Origin: Bacillota bacterium
Lineage (GTDB): Bacteria > Bacillota > Clostridia > Christensenellales > Pumilibacteraceae
Assembly (NCBI GenBank): GCA_009780135.1
Contig: WRAP01000002.1
Location: 69,840 to 133,839 of the forward strand
Direction of reading: 5' to 3'
Length of the DNA: 64,000 nucleotides
Shown one piece after another: positions 33,367-42,828 of this stretch. The notes beneath the pieces are model-generated. The model saw only the letters and a program-made list of their open reading frames with translations, was not told the DNA's origin and did not search any database. Each line of letters starts with the position of its first letter. The stretch's first letter is position 1. The position numbers were made by a program, and so were the translations under genes.

Positions 33367-33905
33367 ACGAACCAATAAGACAACTGCCTTATAGAGGTAA
33401 AAATATAGCATTAGTTGGTATGCCTGGCACTTTTAAGTCTACTGTGGGTAAACTTTTAGCAAAGAGTTTAATTGGTATGACTTTTGTAGATACGGATATT
33501 CTTTATGAAGAAATTGTAGGCGAGACGATTAAAGAAACCTTTGCTAGAGAAGGCGAAGAGGTTTTTAGAAAAAGAGAAACTGAGGTGCTTGAAACGGCAG
33601 TTAAAGCTAAAAAGCAAGTTATAGGTACGGGTGGCGGTATAGTATTAACCGAAGCTAATAGGAAATTATTAAAATATAATTGTTTTGTGGTTCAACTTAC
33701 GGCAGAGCCGGAAACTGTTTATAGCCGTACAAGAGTTAGTGGGAGAAGACCGTTATTGCAAGACGCAACCCCCCGTTCTATTGCCGAGATTTATAAAGTT
33801 AGAAAACCACTTTACGATGAGGTTGCCAGAATGACGATTTCAACTGATTATAAGCATCCCCGTTTTATAACAAGAGAAATTTTAGCTAGAATATGCGATG
33901 ATTAA
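33363..33905 (+). CDS. aroK: Shikimate kinase with atypical P-loop
   Basis: AroK phosphorylates shikimate at O3. The core motifs are present: TDILYEEIVGETIKETFAREGEEVFRKRE (substrate Asp and Arg), GTGGGIVL and SGRRPLL. The Walker A loop reads GMPGTFKSTVGK, where the Gly preceding the essential Lys is replaced by Phe (canonical GxxGxGKST). Length (180) and context as last gene of the cluster argue for function. It overlaps aroQ by 4 bp. Confidence 0.92.
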   Translation: MNEPIRQLPYRGKNIALVGMPGTFKSTVGKLLAKSLIGMTFVDTDILYEEIVGETIKETFAREGEEVFRKRETEVLETAVKAKKQVIGTGGGIVLTEANRKLLKYNCFVVQLTAEPETVYSRTRVSGRRPLLQDATPRSIAEIYKVRKPLYDEVARMTISTDYKHPRFITREILARICDD

Positions 33906-33940
33906 ACATTGCTTTTAGTTAAACAAGATACAAGAAGTCA

Positions 33941-35512
33941 ATGCTAAAAAACTTAGCAAAAAAACATAAAAAAAAATTACATTCGCTACTTTTTAAGTTT
34001 TTAGGTGTGGCGATTCTAATTGCTGCTTGGGCAACTTTGTCCGTTATTTTAAATAACGGATTTATAATTGTACCATCGCCGATTGCTACATTCCGCATTA
34101 TTTTTGGGCTTTTGCCAACAAGTGATTTTTGGATAGGGCTATCCTTTACTATGTTGCGAGCGTTAATTGCATTTATACTGTCTTTTATACTTGCTTCAAT
34201 TTGTGCGTTTTTGGCATATAAATCTGAGTCTTTTGCTAAAACACTAAATCCCACAATGGCAACGCTTAGAGCAATGCCTACAATCGCATTAGTGTTAATT
34301 TTATTGTTATTGGTGGGTAGCAGATACTTAGCTGTAACAGTAGCATTTTTGATTATTTTTCCTGTTTGCTTTGAACACCTAAAATCAGGTTTAGAAGTAC
34401 TAAATCCACAAATAATAGAAATGGCAAATGCCTTTGAGATTTCTAAACCTCGTCAATTAGTGCATATTTATCTGCCACATATGGTACCATTTATTTTCAG
34501 TAGTGCAATAGCTGGCTTTGGGCTAACTTTTAAGGTTGTAATTGCGGCTGAAATTTTAGGACTTCCTGCTTTAGGTATTGGGCATTTTATGACAATAGCT
34601 CAGCAACAAATGGAATTTGCTACGCTGTTTGCTTGGCTTGTGATAGCTGTGTTGGTTAGTTTTTTCTTTGAATTTTTGTTGCGATTAGGGAGATATTTTA
34701 GTCTTGCGTATAAAAGAGAAAGAAAAGCAAATGTAAAGTCCTGCATTAATGATACTTCGTTTTTGCCACTAAATTTACAGCAAACAGTTGATAAAATACA
34801 AACAGAAGAGATTGCTTTTAATAATGTTAATAAATCGTTTGATGATATAATTGTGCTTGAAGATTTTTCGGCAAGGTTTGAAGCTAATAAAATCACAGCA
34901 ATTTTAGCTCCTAGCGGAGCAGGGAAAACCACGATATTAAATCTTATAGCAAAAAAATTATCAGCTGATAACGGAAGTTTGATTTTGCCAGAAAGGTCGG
35001 GATATGTATTTCAAGATGATAGATTGGTGGCTCAAAAAACCGTATTCAAAAACTTAGAGTTAGTGCTATTAGATATAGTGAAGGATAAGTCGACTAGAAA
35101 AGAAGTTGTTTGTAGAATGCTTACTTTAGCAGGATTAGAAGATTCGAGTAATTTATATCCTAATCAACTTAGTGGCGGTATGCGTCGTAGAGTAGCATTA
35201 TTAAGGGCATTAATATATCCTGCCGAAACGCTTTTATTAGACGAGCCGTTTAAGGGCTTAGATCTAAAGCGAAAATCAGCTATAATAAAGGAGTTTTTAT
35301 CTCTTTTATCAGTTACTTCACGCACTACAATTTTCGTAACTCACGATATAGACGAAGCATTACTTATAGCCGACAATATTTATGCTTATAGTGATAAGCC
35401 AATGAAGCAAAGGGCAATCTTTAGTATAAAAACCTCTTCATTAGTTCGCTCACTAAACACGCCTGAATTAGAAAGCATAAAAAAACAGATTTACGAATGC
35501 TTTGAATTATAA
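33941..35512 (+). CDS. Fused ABC permease-ATPase (SsuC/TauC-SsuB type)
   Basis: Residues 1-250 form a six-helix permease of the nitrate/sulfonate/taurine family (ATLRAMPTIALVLILLLLVGS, the EAA-type loop EMANAFEISKPRQLVHIYLP). Residues about 290-523 are a complete ABC ATPase: Walker A LAPSGAGKTTILNLIA, LSGGMRRRVALLRALI signature, Walker B TLLLDEPFKGLDL and VTHDIDEALLIAD. In most species these are separate genes. No substrate-binding protein is adjacent, so the substrate (possibly a pyrimidine, riboflavin or sulfonate compound) cannot be assigned. Confidence 0.88.
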   Translation: MLKNLAKKHKKKLHSLLFKFLGVAILIAAWATLSVILNNGFIIVPSPIATFRIIFGLLPTSDFWIGLSFTMLRALIAFILSFILASICAFLAYKSESFAKTLNPTMATLRAMPTIALVLILLLLVGSRYLAVTVAFLIIFPVCFEHLKSGLEVLNPQIIEMANAFEISKPRQLVHIYLPHMVPFIFSSAIAGFGLTFKVVIAAEILGLPALGIGHFMTIAQQQMEFATLFAWLVIAVLVSFFFEFLLRLGRYFSLAYKRERKANVKSCINDTSFLPLNLQQTVDKIQTEEIAFNNVNKSFDDIIVLEDFSARFEANKITAILAPSGAGKTTILNLIAKKLSADNGSLILPERSGYVFQDDRLVAQKTVFKNLELVLLDIVKDKSTRKEVVCRMLTLAGLEDSSNLYPNQLSGGMRRRVALLRALIYPAETLLLDEPFKGLDLKRKSAIIKEFLSLLSVTSRTTIFVTHDIDEALLIADNIYAYSDKPMKQRAIFSIKTSSLVRSLNTPELESIKKQIYECFEL

Positions 35513-35525
35513 AAGCAACAAACAT

Positions 35526-36221
35526 ATGATAAAAATAAAGAATATAACAAAAATATATAATGTAGGTAATCAAGAAATATCTGCACTAAATGACATTTCG
35601 TTTGAAGCGAATGCTGGTGAGTTTGTTGTGGTGGTAGGTCCTAGTGGCAGCGGAAAAACAACTCTACTTAATTTGTTAGGCGGTATGGATGTGCCAACTA
35701 GCGGTGATATTTTTGTAGATGATAAAAATATCGCTAAATATAATGCTCGTCAACTTACAGAATATAGACGGTATGATGCATCATTTGTGTTTCAATTTTA
35801 TAACCTTATGCCTAATTTGACTGCATTAGAAAATGTAGAATTAGCAGTGGAGATTTGTAAAGTTCCGCTAGATCCTAAAGAAGTTTTAGAAGAAGTAGGG
35901 TTAAAAGATAGATTAAATAGCTTTCCTACTCAATTATCTGGTGGAGAGCAACAGCGGGTTAGTATTGCTCGTTCGATTGCTAAAAACTCCACACTAATTT
36001 TGTGTGATGAACCTACTGGTGCGTTAGATTATGAAACAGGCAAAAAAATCCTAAAATTATTATACAATGCTAGTAAACAACATAATAAAACGGTAATTTT
36101 AGTTACTCATAATTCTGCTCTAAAAGATATGGCTGATAAAGTTGTTTTTATGAAAAATGGACAAGCTGAAAGTATAATTACAAATAAAACCCCAAAGCCA
36201 ATAGAGAAGGTTAATTGGTAG
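35526..36221 (+). CDS. ABC transporter ATP-binding protein (MacB/LolD type)
   Basis: A 231-residue ABC ATPase of the FtsX-permease-associated class: [26 protein letters not shown], Walker [57 protein letters not shown] and [15 protein letters not shown]. The ATG at 35526 begins at the conserved strand; the track start at 35502 overlaps the previous gene. Its partner permease lies 73 bp downstream. Such pairs export peptides or work mechanically on the cell envelope. Confidence 0.93.
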   Translation: MIKIKNITKIYNVGNQEISALNDISFEANAGEFVVVVGPSGSGKTTLLNLLGGMDVPTSGDIFVDDKNIAKYNARQLTEYRRYDASFVFQFYNLMPNLTALENVELAVEICKVPLDPKEVLEEVGLKDRLNSFPTQLSGGEQQRVSIARSIAKNSTLILCDEPTGALDYETGKKILKLLYNASKQHNKTVILVTHNSALKDMADKVVFMKNGQAESIITNKTPKPIEKVNW

Positions 36222-36294
36222 GATACAGTGCGAATTGTAGATTTATTTTTATTTTGCTATTTAATCCAAAATTATGAATTATTAACTAATCATT

Positions 36295-37518
36295 ATGAAT
36301 TCTAACAAAACTTACAACAAAATACTCTTTCGTAGTATTAAAAAAAATCTATTACATATGATTATTATTTTTTTGTTGTGCTTTATAAGCATTGCAATTG
36401 TGAGTAGCATAGGAGTTTTAGCACCTAAATTATGGTTAGGGATAGAAGCACTAGAGGCAAATACTCCTGGGCTTTATCTTGCTTACCCCAGAAATTTAGC
36501 AAGCGGAATAGATACAATTAGCTTTATTTTTCCGCTATTTTTTACTTCTGTTACAATATTAGTTGCTAGTGTATCGTTAACAAGACTTATAGATATAGAG
36601 CGAAGCGAAAACGGATGTCTTGTTAGTTTGGGTAAAAGTAAGTTTTCGATAGTAGGTAAATATATTCTAATTGTAGCAATTTCTAGTATTTTAGGGGTTA
36701 TATTTGGTCTTATCATAGGCTTTTTTGCAATTACACCGTTATTATTTTCTATAATCTCAGAGGAGTTTCGTTTGCCGGATATATCTGCACCATTTCCGTA
36801 CTTTGGACTAATCGTATCCATAATAGTAGTAGTGTTTTTGCTAACACTGACTGTTTTACTTGTATATCGTTCGCTTTTAGGAAAGCCTGCTACGCTATTA
36901 CGCTCTAAACCTCCAATAAAAGGTGGAAAAATAATGCTAGAAAATCTAGGAATTGTTTGGCGAATACTGCCCTTTAGATATAAATCTACTTTAAGAAATA
37001 TTTTGCGTTATCGTTTACGATTTTTTCTAACTGTATTTTCAGTTTTATTCTCTAGTGCACTTGTGTTTTGTGCAGTTGCATTATCCTTTGTACTAGCACT
37101 ATCAAATCCTGATTTAACAACTTTTATTCGTCCTATTTCTGCTGTATTAGCTATTGCTGCAGTTATGTTAAATGTGTTGGTTATTTATAATTTAACTAAT
37201 ATCAATATAGAAGAGCGCTCTAGAGAAATTGCTACACTAAAGGTATTAGGATACCGTAACATAGAAGTAACTGGTTATTGCTTTAGAGAGATTTTTATTC
37301 TTAGCGTGTTTGGCATTTTAATAGGATTGCCAATGGGCTATGGTTTTATGGTGCTGATTTTTGACCGCTTAACCTTTGGAGGAATTGAATTTCTTAACTG
37401 GTATAATTGGATAATTACAGCCACAATAGCTTTAGCTTCCTTAGGTTTAACCTTGGCATTATTATATAAGAAGCTTCATAAGGTTGATTTAACTAGTTCG
37501 CTAAAAGCCATTGATTAA
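36295..37518 (+). CDS. FtsX-like ABC permease, compact form
   Basis: The 407-residue protein has about eight hydrophobic segments in two FtsX blocks. The second is marked by RPKPP-like RSKPPIKGGKIMLENLGIVWRIL and FRYKSTLRNILRYRLRFFLTVFSVL. In the large Clostridial permeases of this type (800-1100 residues) a big extracellular domain separates the membrane parts; here it is almost absent, the first block having only a short loop after TM1. It pairs with the preceding ATPase. The substrate is unknown. Confidence 0.8.
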   Translation: MNSNKTYNKILFRSIKKNLLHMIIIFLLCFISIAIVSSIGVLAPKLWLGIEALEANTPGLYLAYPRNLASGIDTISFIFPLFFTSVTILVASVSLTRLIDIERSENGCLVSLGKSKFSIVGKYILIVAISSILGVIFGLIIGFFAITPLLFSIISEEFRLPDISAPFPYFGLIVSIIVVVFLLTLTVLLVYRSLLGKPATLLRSKPPIKGGKIMLENLGIVWRILPFRYKSTLRNILRYRLRFFLTVFSVLFSSALVFCAVALSFVLALSNPDLTTFIRPISAVLAIAAVMLNVLVIYNLTNINIEERSREIATLKVLGYRNIEVTGYCFREIFILSVFGILIGLPMGYGFMVLIFDRLTFGGIEFLNWYNWIITATIALASLGLTLALLYKKLHKVDLTSSLKAID

Positions 37519-37556
37519 AAAAGATAAATTTGTTTTTAAAAAAGCTAAAAAAATAG

Positions 37557-37586
37557 TTGCATAAAGAATAGAAAGTATTATATAAT
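37557..37586 (+). promoter_or_regulatory. Promoter of the rimP-nusA-infB operon
   Basis: TTGCAT and a perfect TATAAT are separated by 18 bp, followed by a leader hairpin and rimP. Confidence 0.7.
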
Positions 37587-37615
37587 AGATTGGTTGTCGA
37601 ATCTTTAGAAAAATT

Positions 37616-37644
37616 TTAAGCCACCTAGCATATGGGTGGCTTAA
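37616..37644 (+). ncRNA. rimP leader hairpin
   Basis: TTAAGCCACC and GGTGGCTTAA form a 10-bp stem around a 9-nt loop in the 90-nt leader. GTGG and GCCAC occur again at 37652 and 37671, allowing an alternative pairing. Leaders upstream of rimP have been described in Bacillota; here the switch is inferred from mutually exclusive stems. Confidence 0.5.
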
Positions 37645-37680
37645 GTTATTTGTGGAGATTTTTACAATAAGCCACAAAAA

Positions 37681-38160
37681 ATGAATTTAGAAAAAATAAA
37701 AGAAACGGTGTTTCCTATCGTTGAAGGTTTTAAACTTGAACTTGTAGACATAGAATATCTAAAGCAGCACGGGCAGAATCATTTAACTATTTTTATAGCG
37801 GGGGACAACCCTATTACGCTAGAGGATTGCGAAAAGGTGCATAATGCTATAGATGTTCCGTTAGAAGAACTTAATCCTTCTAACGACAGCCCCTATGTGT
37901 TAAATGTTTCTAGTCCTGGTTTAGACCGTCCATTTAAGACGCAGCGAGATTTTGAGCGAAATTACAATAAAATGGTAGAGGTTAAATTATATGCTCCATA
38001 TCGAGGACAAAAAATCTACGAGGGAGTCCTGATAGAAAAGCTACCGAATGTTGTAGCAATCAATGCAAAAGTGAAAGGAAAAGAAGAGCGAATGCAGTTT
38101 GAGAATAGTAAAGTAGTGTTTGTAAGGCCATTTGTATCGTTTGAAGGATTAGAATGCTAA
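37681..38160 (+). CDS. rimP: Ribosome maturation factor RimP
   Basis: RimP assists assembly of the 30S subunit. The 159 residues show VELVDIEYLKQHGQNHLTIFI-type N-domain sequence, LEDCEKVHNAIDVPLEE, and YVLNVSSPGLDRPFKTQRDFER, which is diagnostic. First gene of the nusA-infB operon. Confidence 0.95.
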   Translation: MNLEKIKETVFPIVEGFKLELVDIEYLKQHGQNHLTIFIAGDNPITLEDCEKVHNAIDVPLEELNPSNDSPYVLNVSSPGLDRPFKTQRDFERNYNKMVEVKLYAPYRGQKIYEGVLIEKLPNVVAINAKVKGKEERMQFENSKVVFVRPFVSFEGLEC

Positions 38161-38195
38161 ATATTAAAGTAAAAATTTTCGGAGTAAATTAAAAA

Positions 38196-39467
38196 ATGAT
38201 AAGTAGTAAAGACTTTTTTCTTGCCTTAGAGGCATTAGACACACAAAAACGCATCACAAAAGAGATGTTTCTTGAAGCGCTAGAACAAGCGCTTGTTATA
38301 GCTTATAAAAAGCATTCGGGTCAAGCCAAGGCTGTAGAAGTTAGGCTGCTTCCTGACACTAATCGCATTAAGATGTTTGCATATCAGACAGTAGTTGAAG
38401 AGCCCGAAGATACAGAAAAGCAAATTTCGCTTGAAGATGCTAGATTACTTAGTCGCAAATATAAAGTTGGTGATAAAATATCAGAGGAAATTCACTCTAA
38501 AGAATTTGGCAGAATTGCAGCACAAACGGCTAGACAAGTTATTATGCATAAACTCAGAGATGTCGAAACCGAAATGGCAATGGGTGAACTTTCTCAAAAA
38601 GAAGACGAAATCATTACAGCTGTTGTGCGTAGAGTAGACGGCAAAAATGCTTTTGTTGAAATTAATAAATTAGAGGCTAGTTTATCCGAAAGAGATCAAT
38701 TGCCAAGCGATAGATTTAATGTTGGCGACAAAGTTAAAGTATATGTTAAAAAAATCAAGCAAGGCTTTAAGGGACCTCAACTTGCTGTTACCCGTACTAA
38801 TGCAGGTTTTGTAAGACGACTTTTCGAGAATGAAGTGCCAGAGATTGGTCAGGGGATAGTCGTTATAAAAGCGATTGTGCGTGAAGCTGGTCAACGAACA
38901 AAAATGGCGGTTTATAGTGAAGATTCTCAAGTTGATGCGGTTGGTGCGTGTGTTGGTAATCGTGGGACTAGGGTAAATAGTATAGTTAGTGAGTTAGATG
39001 GCGAAAAAATAGACATTATTCCTTGGTGCGATGATCCGCTTGAATATATTGCTCGCAGTTTAAGCCCTGCTAAAGTAGTAATGGTGCAAGCGATAGATGA
39101 GTCTAAGTACGCTAAAGCAATAGTTGCTGATGATATGTTAAGTCTCGCAATAGGAAGAGACGGTCAAAATGCAAGGCTAGCGGCTAAATTAACAGGTTGG
39201 AAGATAGATGTTAAACCATATTCGTCATTAAAAAAAGAAGAGTTAGCATTAGAAGAAGCGGAAGCGATGGCAAATCAAGAATTGGATACAGGTAATGCGT
39301 TTGCAACAGATTTAGATTTAGGCGACTTGGATGATATTGGTTTGGATGTAGTAGATGGTGTAGTTTTAGAAGTGGTTGAAGAAGTCATGGTAGCAGATGA
39401 TATTATATCAGAAGAAGTTCTAGGTGATTTATCGTTAGAAGAATTGGAAGACATTGTGTTAGAGTAA
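38196..39467 (+). CDS. nusA: Transcription termination/antitermination factor NusA
   Basis: NusA binds RNA polymerase and nascent RNA. The N-domain (ALEALDTQKRITKEMFLEALEQAL), the S1 domain and the KH domains (VGACVGNRGTRVNSIVSELDGEKIDIIPW and SLAIGRDGQNARLAAKLTGWKIDV) are complete. The last 80 residues are strongly acidic, ending in a Leu/Glu-rich tail. The family length in Bacillota is 350-400, so this tail is the excess. It is followed after 3 bp by ylxR. Confidence 0.97.
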   Translation: MISSKDFFLALEALDTQKRITKEMFLEALEQALVIAYKKHSGQAKAVEVRLLPDTNRIKMFAYQTVVEEPEDTEKQISLEDARLLSRKYKVGDKISEEIHSKEFGRIAAQTARQVIMHKLRDVETEMAMGELSQKEDEIITAVVRRVDGKNAFVEINKLEASLSERDQLPSDRFNVGDKVKVYVKKIKQGFKGPQLAVTRTNAGFVRRLFENEVPEIGQGIVVIKAIVREAGQRTKMAVYSEDSQVDAVGACVGNRGTRVNSIVSELDGEKIDIIPWCDDPLEYIARSLSPAKVVMVQAIDESKYAKAIVADDMLSLAIGRDGQNARLAAKLTGWKIDVKPYSSLKKEELALEEAEAMANQELDTGNAFATDLDLGDLDDIGLDVVDGVVLEVVEEVMVADDIISEEVLGDLSLEELEDIVLE

Positions 39468-39470
39468 ATA

Positions 39471-39719
39471 ATGACAAAAAATATTCCACAAAGAATGTGC
39501 ATTGCATGTAGAAAATTATGGTCAAAATCAGAATTAAGCCGTATTACAAAAAAGCGAGACGGTACAATAGCTTTGGACCAAACAGGTAAGCTTGAAGGCA
39601 GAGGAGCATATATTTGTAAATCTCACGAATGTCTAGAAAAAGCTATTAAGACTCGAGGATTAAACAGAGCATTTAAGTGTAATGTACCACAAGAAGTATA
39701 TAATAATTTATCAAAGTAA
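39471..39719 (+). CDS. YlxR/RnpM-family RNA-binding protein
   Basis: This small protein of 82 residues shows PQRMCIACRKLWSKSELSRI and GRGAYICKSHECLEKAI, the YlxR signatures. In Bacillus the homologue (RnpM) binds and inhibits RNase P. The usual L7Ae-like ylxQ gene that follows is absent; 154 bp of AT-rich sequence precede infB. Confidence 0.93.
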   Translation: MTKNIPQRMCIACRKLWSKSELSRITKKRDGTIALDQTGKLEGRGAYICKSHECLEKAIKTRGLNRAFKCNVPQEVYNNLSK

Positions 39720-39873
39720 CAGCTAAAGAGTTCGGTTTATAAAATTATAAAAATACTCACTTAAATTATTATTTATTGCTTAATTTAGACAACACTTTTT
39801 ATTTTGATAAGAAACATAACTAATCTCAAAAATTCCCTAATCCTCACAACCCGTCAAAAAATAGGAGTAAATA

Positions 39874-42696
39874 TTGAATAAATCTTCCCCACAACCACAA
39901 ACAAGTAGCAGTAGTAGCGGATTTGAAAATATCAAACGCTTAAATGCTTGTATTCAAAAAGATAGTGACATAACGGCGTTATCTGCACAAATTACCTCTG
40001 TGCGAAAAAAACTCGATGTTTTAGTAAAAAACCAACACGAGTCTTTTAAGGTGTCTGATAGAGCTAAAAAGGAACAAAAGAAGCGTGAAGCATATGAGCA
40101 ACGAGTAGCAGAAAGACAACAAGAAGGTGTTAAAGCTAGCGGAACTAAAATGCAAATTCAAGAAAAATCGCAAGTGGAAGATAAAATAGAGCCAAAGGTT
40201 GTAGAAAAAGAAAGCGAAAATGAAAAAATTAAAAAGCCAGTAGAGGGTAATAAAAAGGAAATTCTTAAAGAAAAGGGAGCAGTAGATACTAAACCAATAG
40301 AAGTTATACAAATTAAAGAAAACCTAACAAAAGCTACAGATGTAAAAGAAGTAGTTGTAGAACAAAAAAATCAAACAATAACCCATTCATCAAAAGCATC
40401 AACTCCTCCGCCAAAGATTCCTGGCGGGATAAAGGTTATTCAAAAACCAACAGACGCTATGCGTACTTTTACTCCAAGCTATATAAAAGGTCGCATAACT
40501 CCTTCGCCAAAACCTATTCCACAACCAAAAGACAAAAGAGATAAAGATAGAAGTAGAGATAGGGGTGCTTTTAATAAAGATGCAACAAAAACCGGTACAA
40601 TGCCTAGGGGTGATAAAGCTGGTGTAGCATCAAGAGGTGGTTTTGCGAGTCAGCGTCCTAGCACACCAAATACAGGTTATACTCCGCAAGGCGGATTTGG
40701 CGCAAATAGAGGTAAATCGTTTGGCTCTAGTCCTAGCTTTGGTGGTAGCTATGCAGGTGGACCTCCAAGAAGAGATTTTAGAAGCGGTGGCGACGATAGG
40801 CGAGGCGGACAGGGTATGAATAAACGCACTCTTATCCGTAAAGGTTTTGTTGAACACGGCTTTGATGATGAGAGAATTGGTGTAAGAAAACTAAAAAATA
40901 AGAAAAAACTATCTGTTTTAGCACCTAATGCCATAAAAATAGAAAAAGCTATTATTACAACCGAAAATCTAACAGTTAAAATTTTATCAGAAAAAATCGG
41001 CAAAACGGCTCAAGAAATTCTAAAACAACTAATGAAATTAGGCATTATGACTACAATAAACAGTGTTGTAGACTTTGATACTATGGAATTAGTAGCTAGC
41101 GAATTAGGTGTAGAATTAGAACTGAAATTAGATAAATCAAAAGGCGAGCTATTAGAAGAGGGTCATGGCGAGGTTGATAACGAAAAAGATTTAGTAAAAC
41201 GCCCTCCTATAATTACGGTTATGGGTCATGTAGACCACGGAAAAACCAGCTTATTAGACCGCATTCGTTCTACGAATATTGTTGCGGGTGAGGCAGGCGG
41301 AATTACGCAAGCTATCGGTGCTTATAGCGTTGCTGTTAAAAAACAAACAATTACATTTTTAGATACCCCAGGGCACGAAGCGTTTACTCAAATGAGGGCA
41401 AGGGGTGCGTCTGTAACTGATATTGCTATACTTGTAGTGGCGGCTGATGATGGCATTATGCCACAAACTATAGAGGCAATCTCACATGCTAAAGCGGCTA
41501 AAGTACCTGTGCTTGTTGCTATAAATAAAATAGATAAACCTGGTGCTAATATAGATAAGGTTAAGCAAATGCTTACCGAGCATGAGTTAGTAGCAGAAGA
41601 ATGGGGCGGAGATACTATGATGTGTCCTATCTCGGCTAAATTTGGCGAGGGAGTAGATAAATTATTAGAAAGTATTTTATTGCTAGCAGAAGTTCATAAC
41701 TTTAGAGCAAATCCTAAGCGTTTGGCTAGAGCTAGTGTAGTAGAAGCTAAAATAGATAAAGGCAGAGGTCCTATTGCTAATGTTGTAGTGCTAAATGGTA
41801 CGCTAAAGGTAGGTGATACAGTAGTCGCCGGCACAACGGTTGCTAAAGTGCGTGCTATGACAGACGATAAGGGTAAGAATATCAAAGTAGCAGGACCAAG
41901 TACACCTGTGTCGATTTTGGGCTTTACCGAAGTTCCGAATGCAGGTGATACAGTGCTGGCGGTAGCGGACGAGAAGGTAGCAAGGCAAGTAGCAGAAGAG
42001 AGAATTGCTAAACAAAGATTAGAAAAAGTAAGCAGTACTCAAAGAATTTCATTAGATGATTTATTACAGCAAACAAGTGCCATTAAGTTAAAAGACCTTA
42101 ATTTAATTATTAAAGCCGATGTTAAAGGTTCTGCTGAAGCACTTAAAGATTCATTATCTAAACTATCTAATGAAGAAGCTAAGGTTAATGTTGTTCATAG
42201 TGGCGTAGGTAATATTTCTAAAACTGATATAATGCTAGCCGAGGTTTCTAATGCTGTGATTTTTGGATTTAATGTAAAGTCGGATAGTGAGAGTAAGCAA
42301 GAAGCTGAAAAAGCAGGTATCGAGATTAAAAATTACAAAGTAATTTACGAAGCGATAGACGATACTAATCTTATGCTTAAAGGTATGTTAACGCCAAGAT
42401 ATAACGAGGTTATTACAGGTAAAGCAGAGGTTAGAAATGTATTTAAGATTACAGGTAGTGGTCAGGTTTGTGGTAGTTATGTAACAAACGGTAAAATCTA
42501 TCGTAATAGCAAGGTGCGTGTATGGCGTGGTGAAGAAGTATTATTTGAGGGTAGCTTGCGTGGCCTAAAACGCTTCAAGGAAGATGTTAAAGATGTTGCC
42601 GAAGGTTACGAATGCGGTATTAGCATAGAGGACTTCAGTAGCATTAAGGAAGGCGATATACTAGAATGCTATCATTTAGAGAGAGTAATTGTTTAG
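39874..42696 (+). CDS. infB: Translation initiation factor IF-2
   Basis: IF-2 is the GTPase that brings fMet-tRNA to the 30S subunit. The first 330 residues are disordered: Lys/Glu-rich, then Gly/Arg/Ser-rich. The G domain has VMGHVDHGKTSLLDRI, GITQAIGAY, DTPGHEAFTQMRARG and NKIDKPGAN. Domains II and III and the fMet-tRNA-binding C-terminal domain follow (GKAEVRNVFKITGSGQVCGSYV). The start is TTG at 39874 with AGGAG eight bases upstream. Confidence 0.97.
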   Translation: MNKSSPQPQTSSSSSGFENIKRLNACIQKDSDITALSAQITSVRKKLDVLVKNQHESFKVSDRAKKEQKKREAYEQRVAERQQEGVKASGTKMQIQEKSQVEDKIEPKVVEKESENEKIKKPVEGNKKEILKEKGAVDTKPIEVIQIKENLTKATDVKEVVVEQKNQTITHSSKASTPPPKIPGGIKVIQKPTDAMRTFTPSYIKGRITPSPKPIPQPKDKRDKDRSRDRGAFNKDATKTGTMPRGDKAGVASRGGFASQRPSTPNTGYTPQGGFGANRGKSFGSSPSFGGSYAGGPPRRDFRSGGDDRRGGQGMNKRTLIRKGFVEHGFDDERIGVRKLKNKKKLSVLAPNAIKIEKAIITTENLTVKILSEKIGKTAQEILKQLMKLGIMTTINSVVDFDTMELVASELGVELELKLDKSKGELLEEGHGEVDNEKDLVKRPPIITVMGHVDHGKTSLLDRIRSTNIVAGEAGGITQAIGAYSVAVKKQTITFLDTPGHEAFTQMRARGASVTDIAILVVAADDGIMPQTIEAISHAKAAKVPVLVAINKIDKPGANIDKVKQMLTEHELVAEEWGGDTMMCPISAKFGEGVDKLLESILLLAEVHNFRANPKRLARASVVEAKIDKGRGPIANVVVLNGTLKVGDTVVAGTTVAKVRAMTDDKGKNIKVAGPSTPVSILGFTEVPNAGDTVLAVADEKVARQVAEERIAKQRLEKVSSTQRISLDDLLQQTSAIKLKDLNLIIKADVKGSAEALKDSLSKLSNEEAKVNVVHSGVGNISKTDIMLAEVSNAVIFGFNVKSDSESKQEAEKAGIEIKNYKVIYEAIDDTNLMLKGMLTPRYNEVITGKAEVRNVFKITGSGQVCGSYVTNGKIYRNSKVRVWRGEEVLFEGSLRGLKRFKEDVKDVAEGYECGISIEDFSSIKEGDILECYHLERVIV

Positions 42697-42698
42697 TG

Positions 42699-42775
42699 CA
42701 TATATTTCATAGTTCATAGTGCATAGCGAAGGGTTTATTCAGATTAAGTAATGAGTAGTAAGTTAAACACCGCCG
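42699..42775. repeat. Half copy of intergenic word-repeat
   Basis: CATAGTTCATAGTGCATAGC reiterates a 7-bp word and is followed by GGGTTTATTCAG, resembling the core of the element at 7083 (CATAGTGT...GGGTTTATTA). No right arm is visible; a palindromic element of the other family follows directly. Confidence 0.45.
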
Positions 42776-42777
42776 AA

Positions 42778-42807
42778 TAGTAGGGGCGTACTATTAGTCG
42801 CCCGAAC
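42778..42807 (+). repeat. Intergenic copy of the palindromic element
   Basis: TAGTAGGGGCG, a loop ACTATTAG, and CGCCCGAAC form a hairpin. It shares TAGGGGCG and ACTATTAGT with the sequence at 57071 inside the RnlA-like gene, and the GTAGGGG lead with the aroC copy. It lies 22 bp before the rbfA start. Confidence 0.65.
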
Positions 42808-42828
42808 CTTAGAAAAAGGAGTAATATT

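Noticed and set aside
34042-34062. Palindrome CCGTTATTTTAAATAACGG in the fused permease gene
   Set aside because: It encodes part of a normally spaced loop before the conserved PSP motif; no second copy was seen.
38395-38637. 80-residue plus-strand ORF within nusA
   Set aside because: Alternate frame of nusA with no SD and no resemblance to a known protein.
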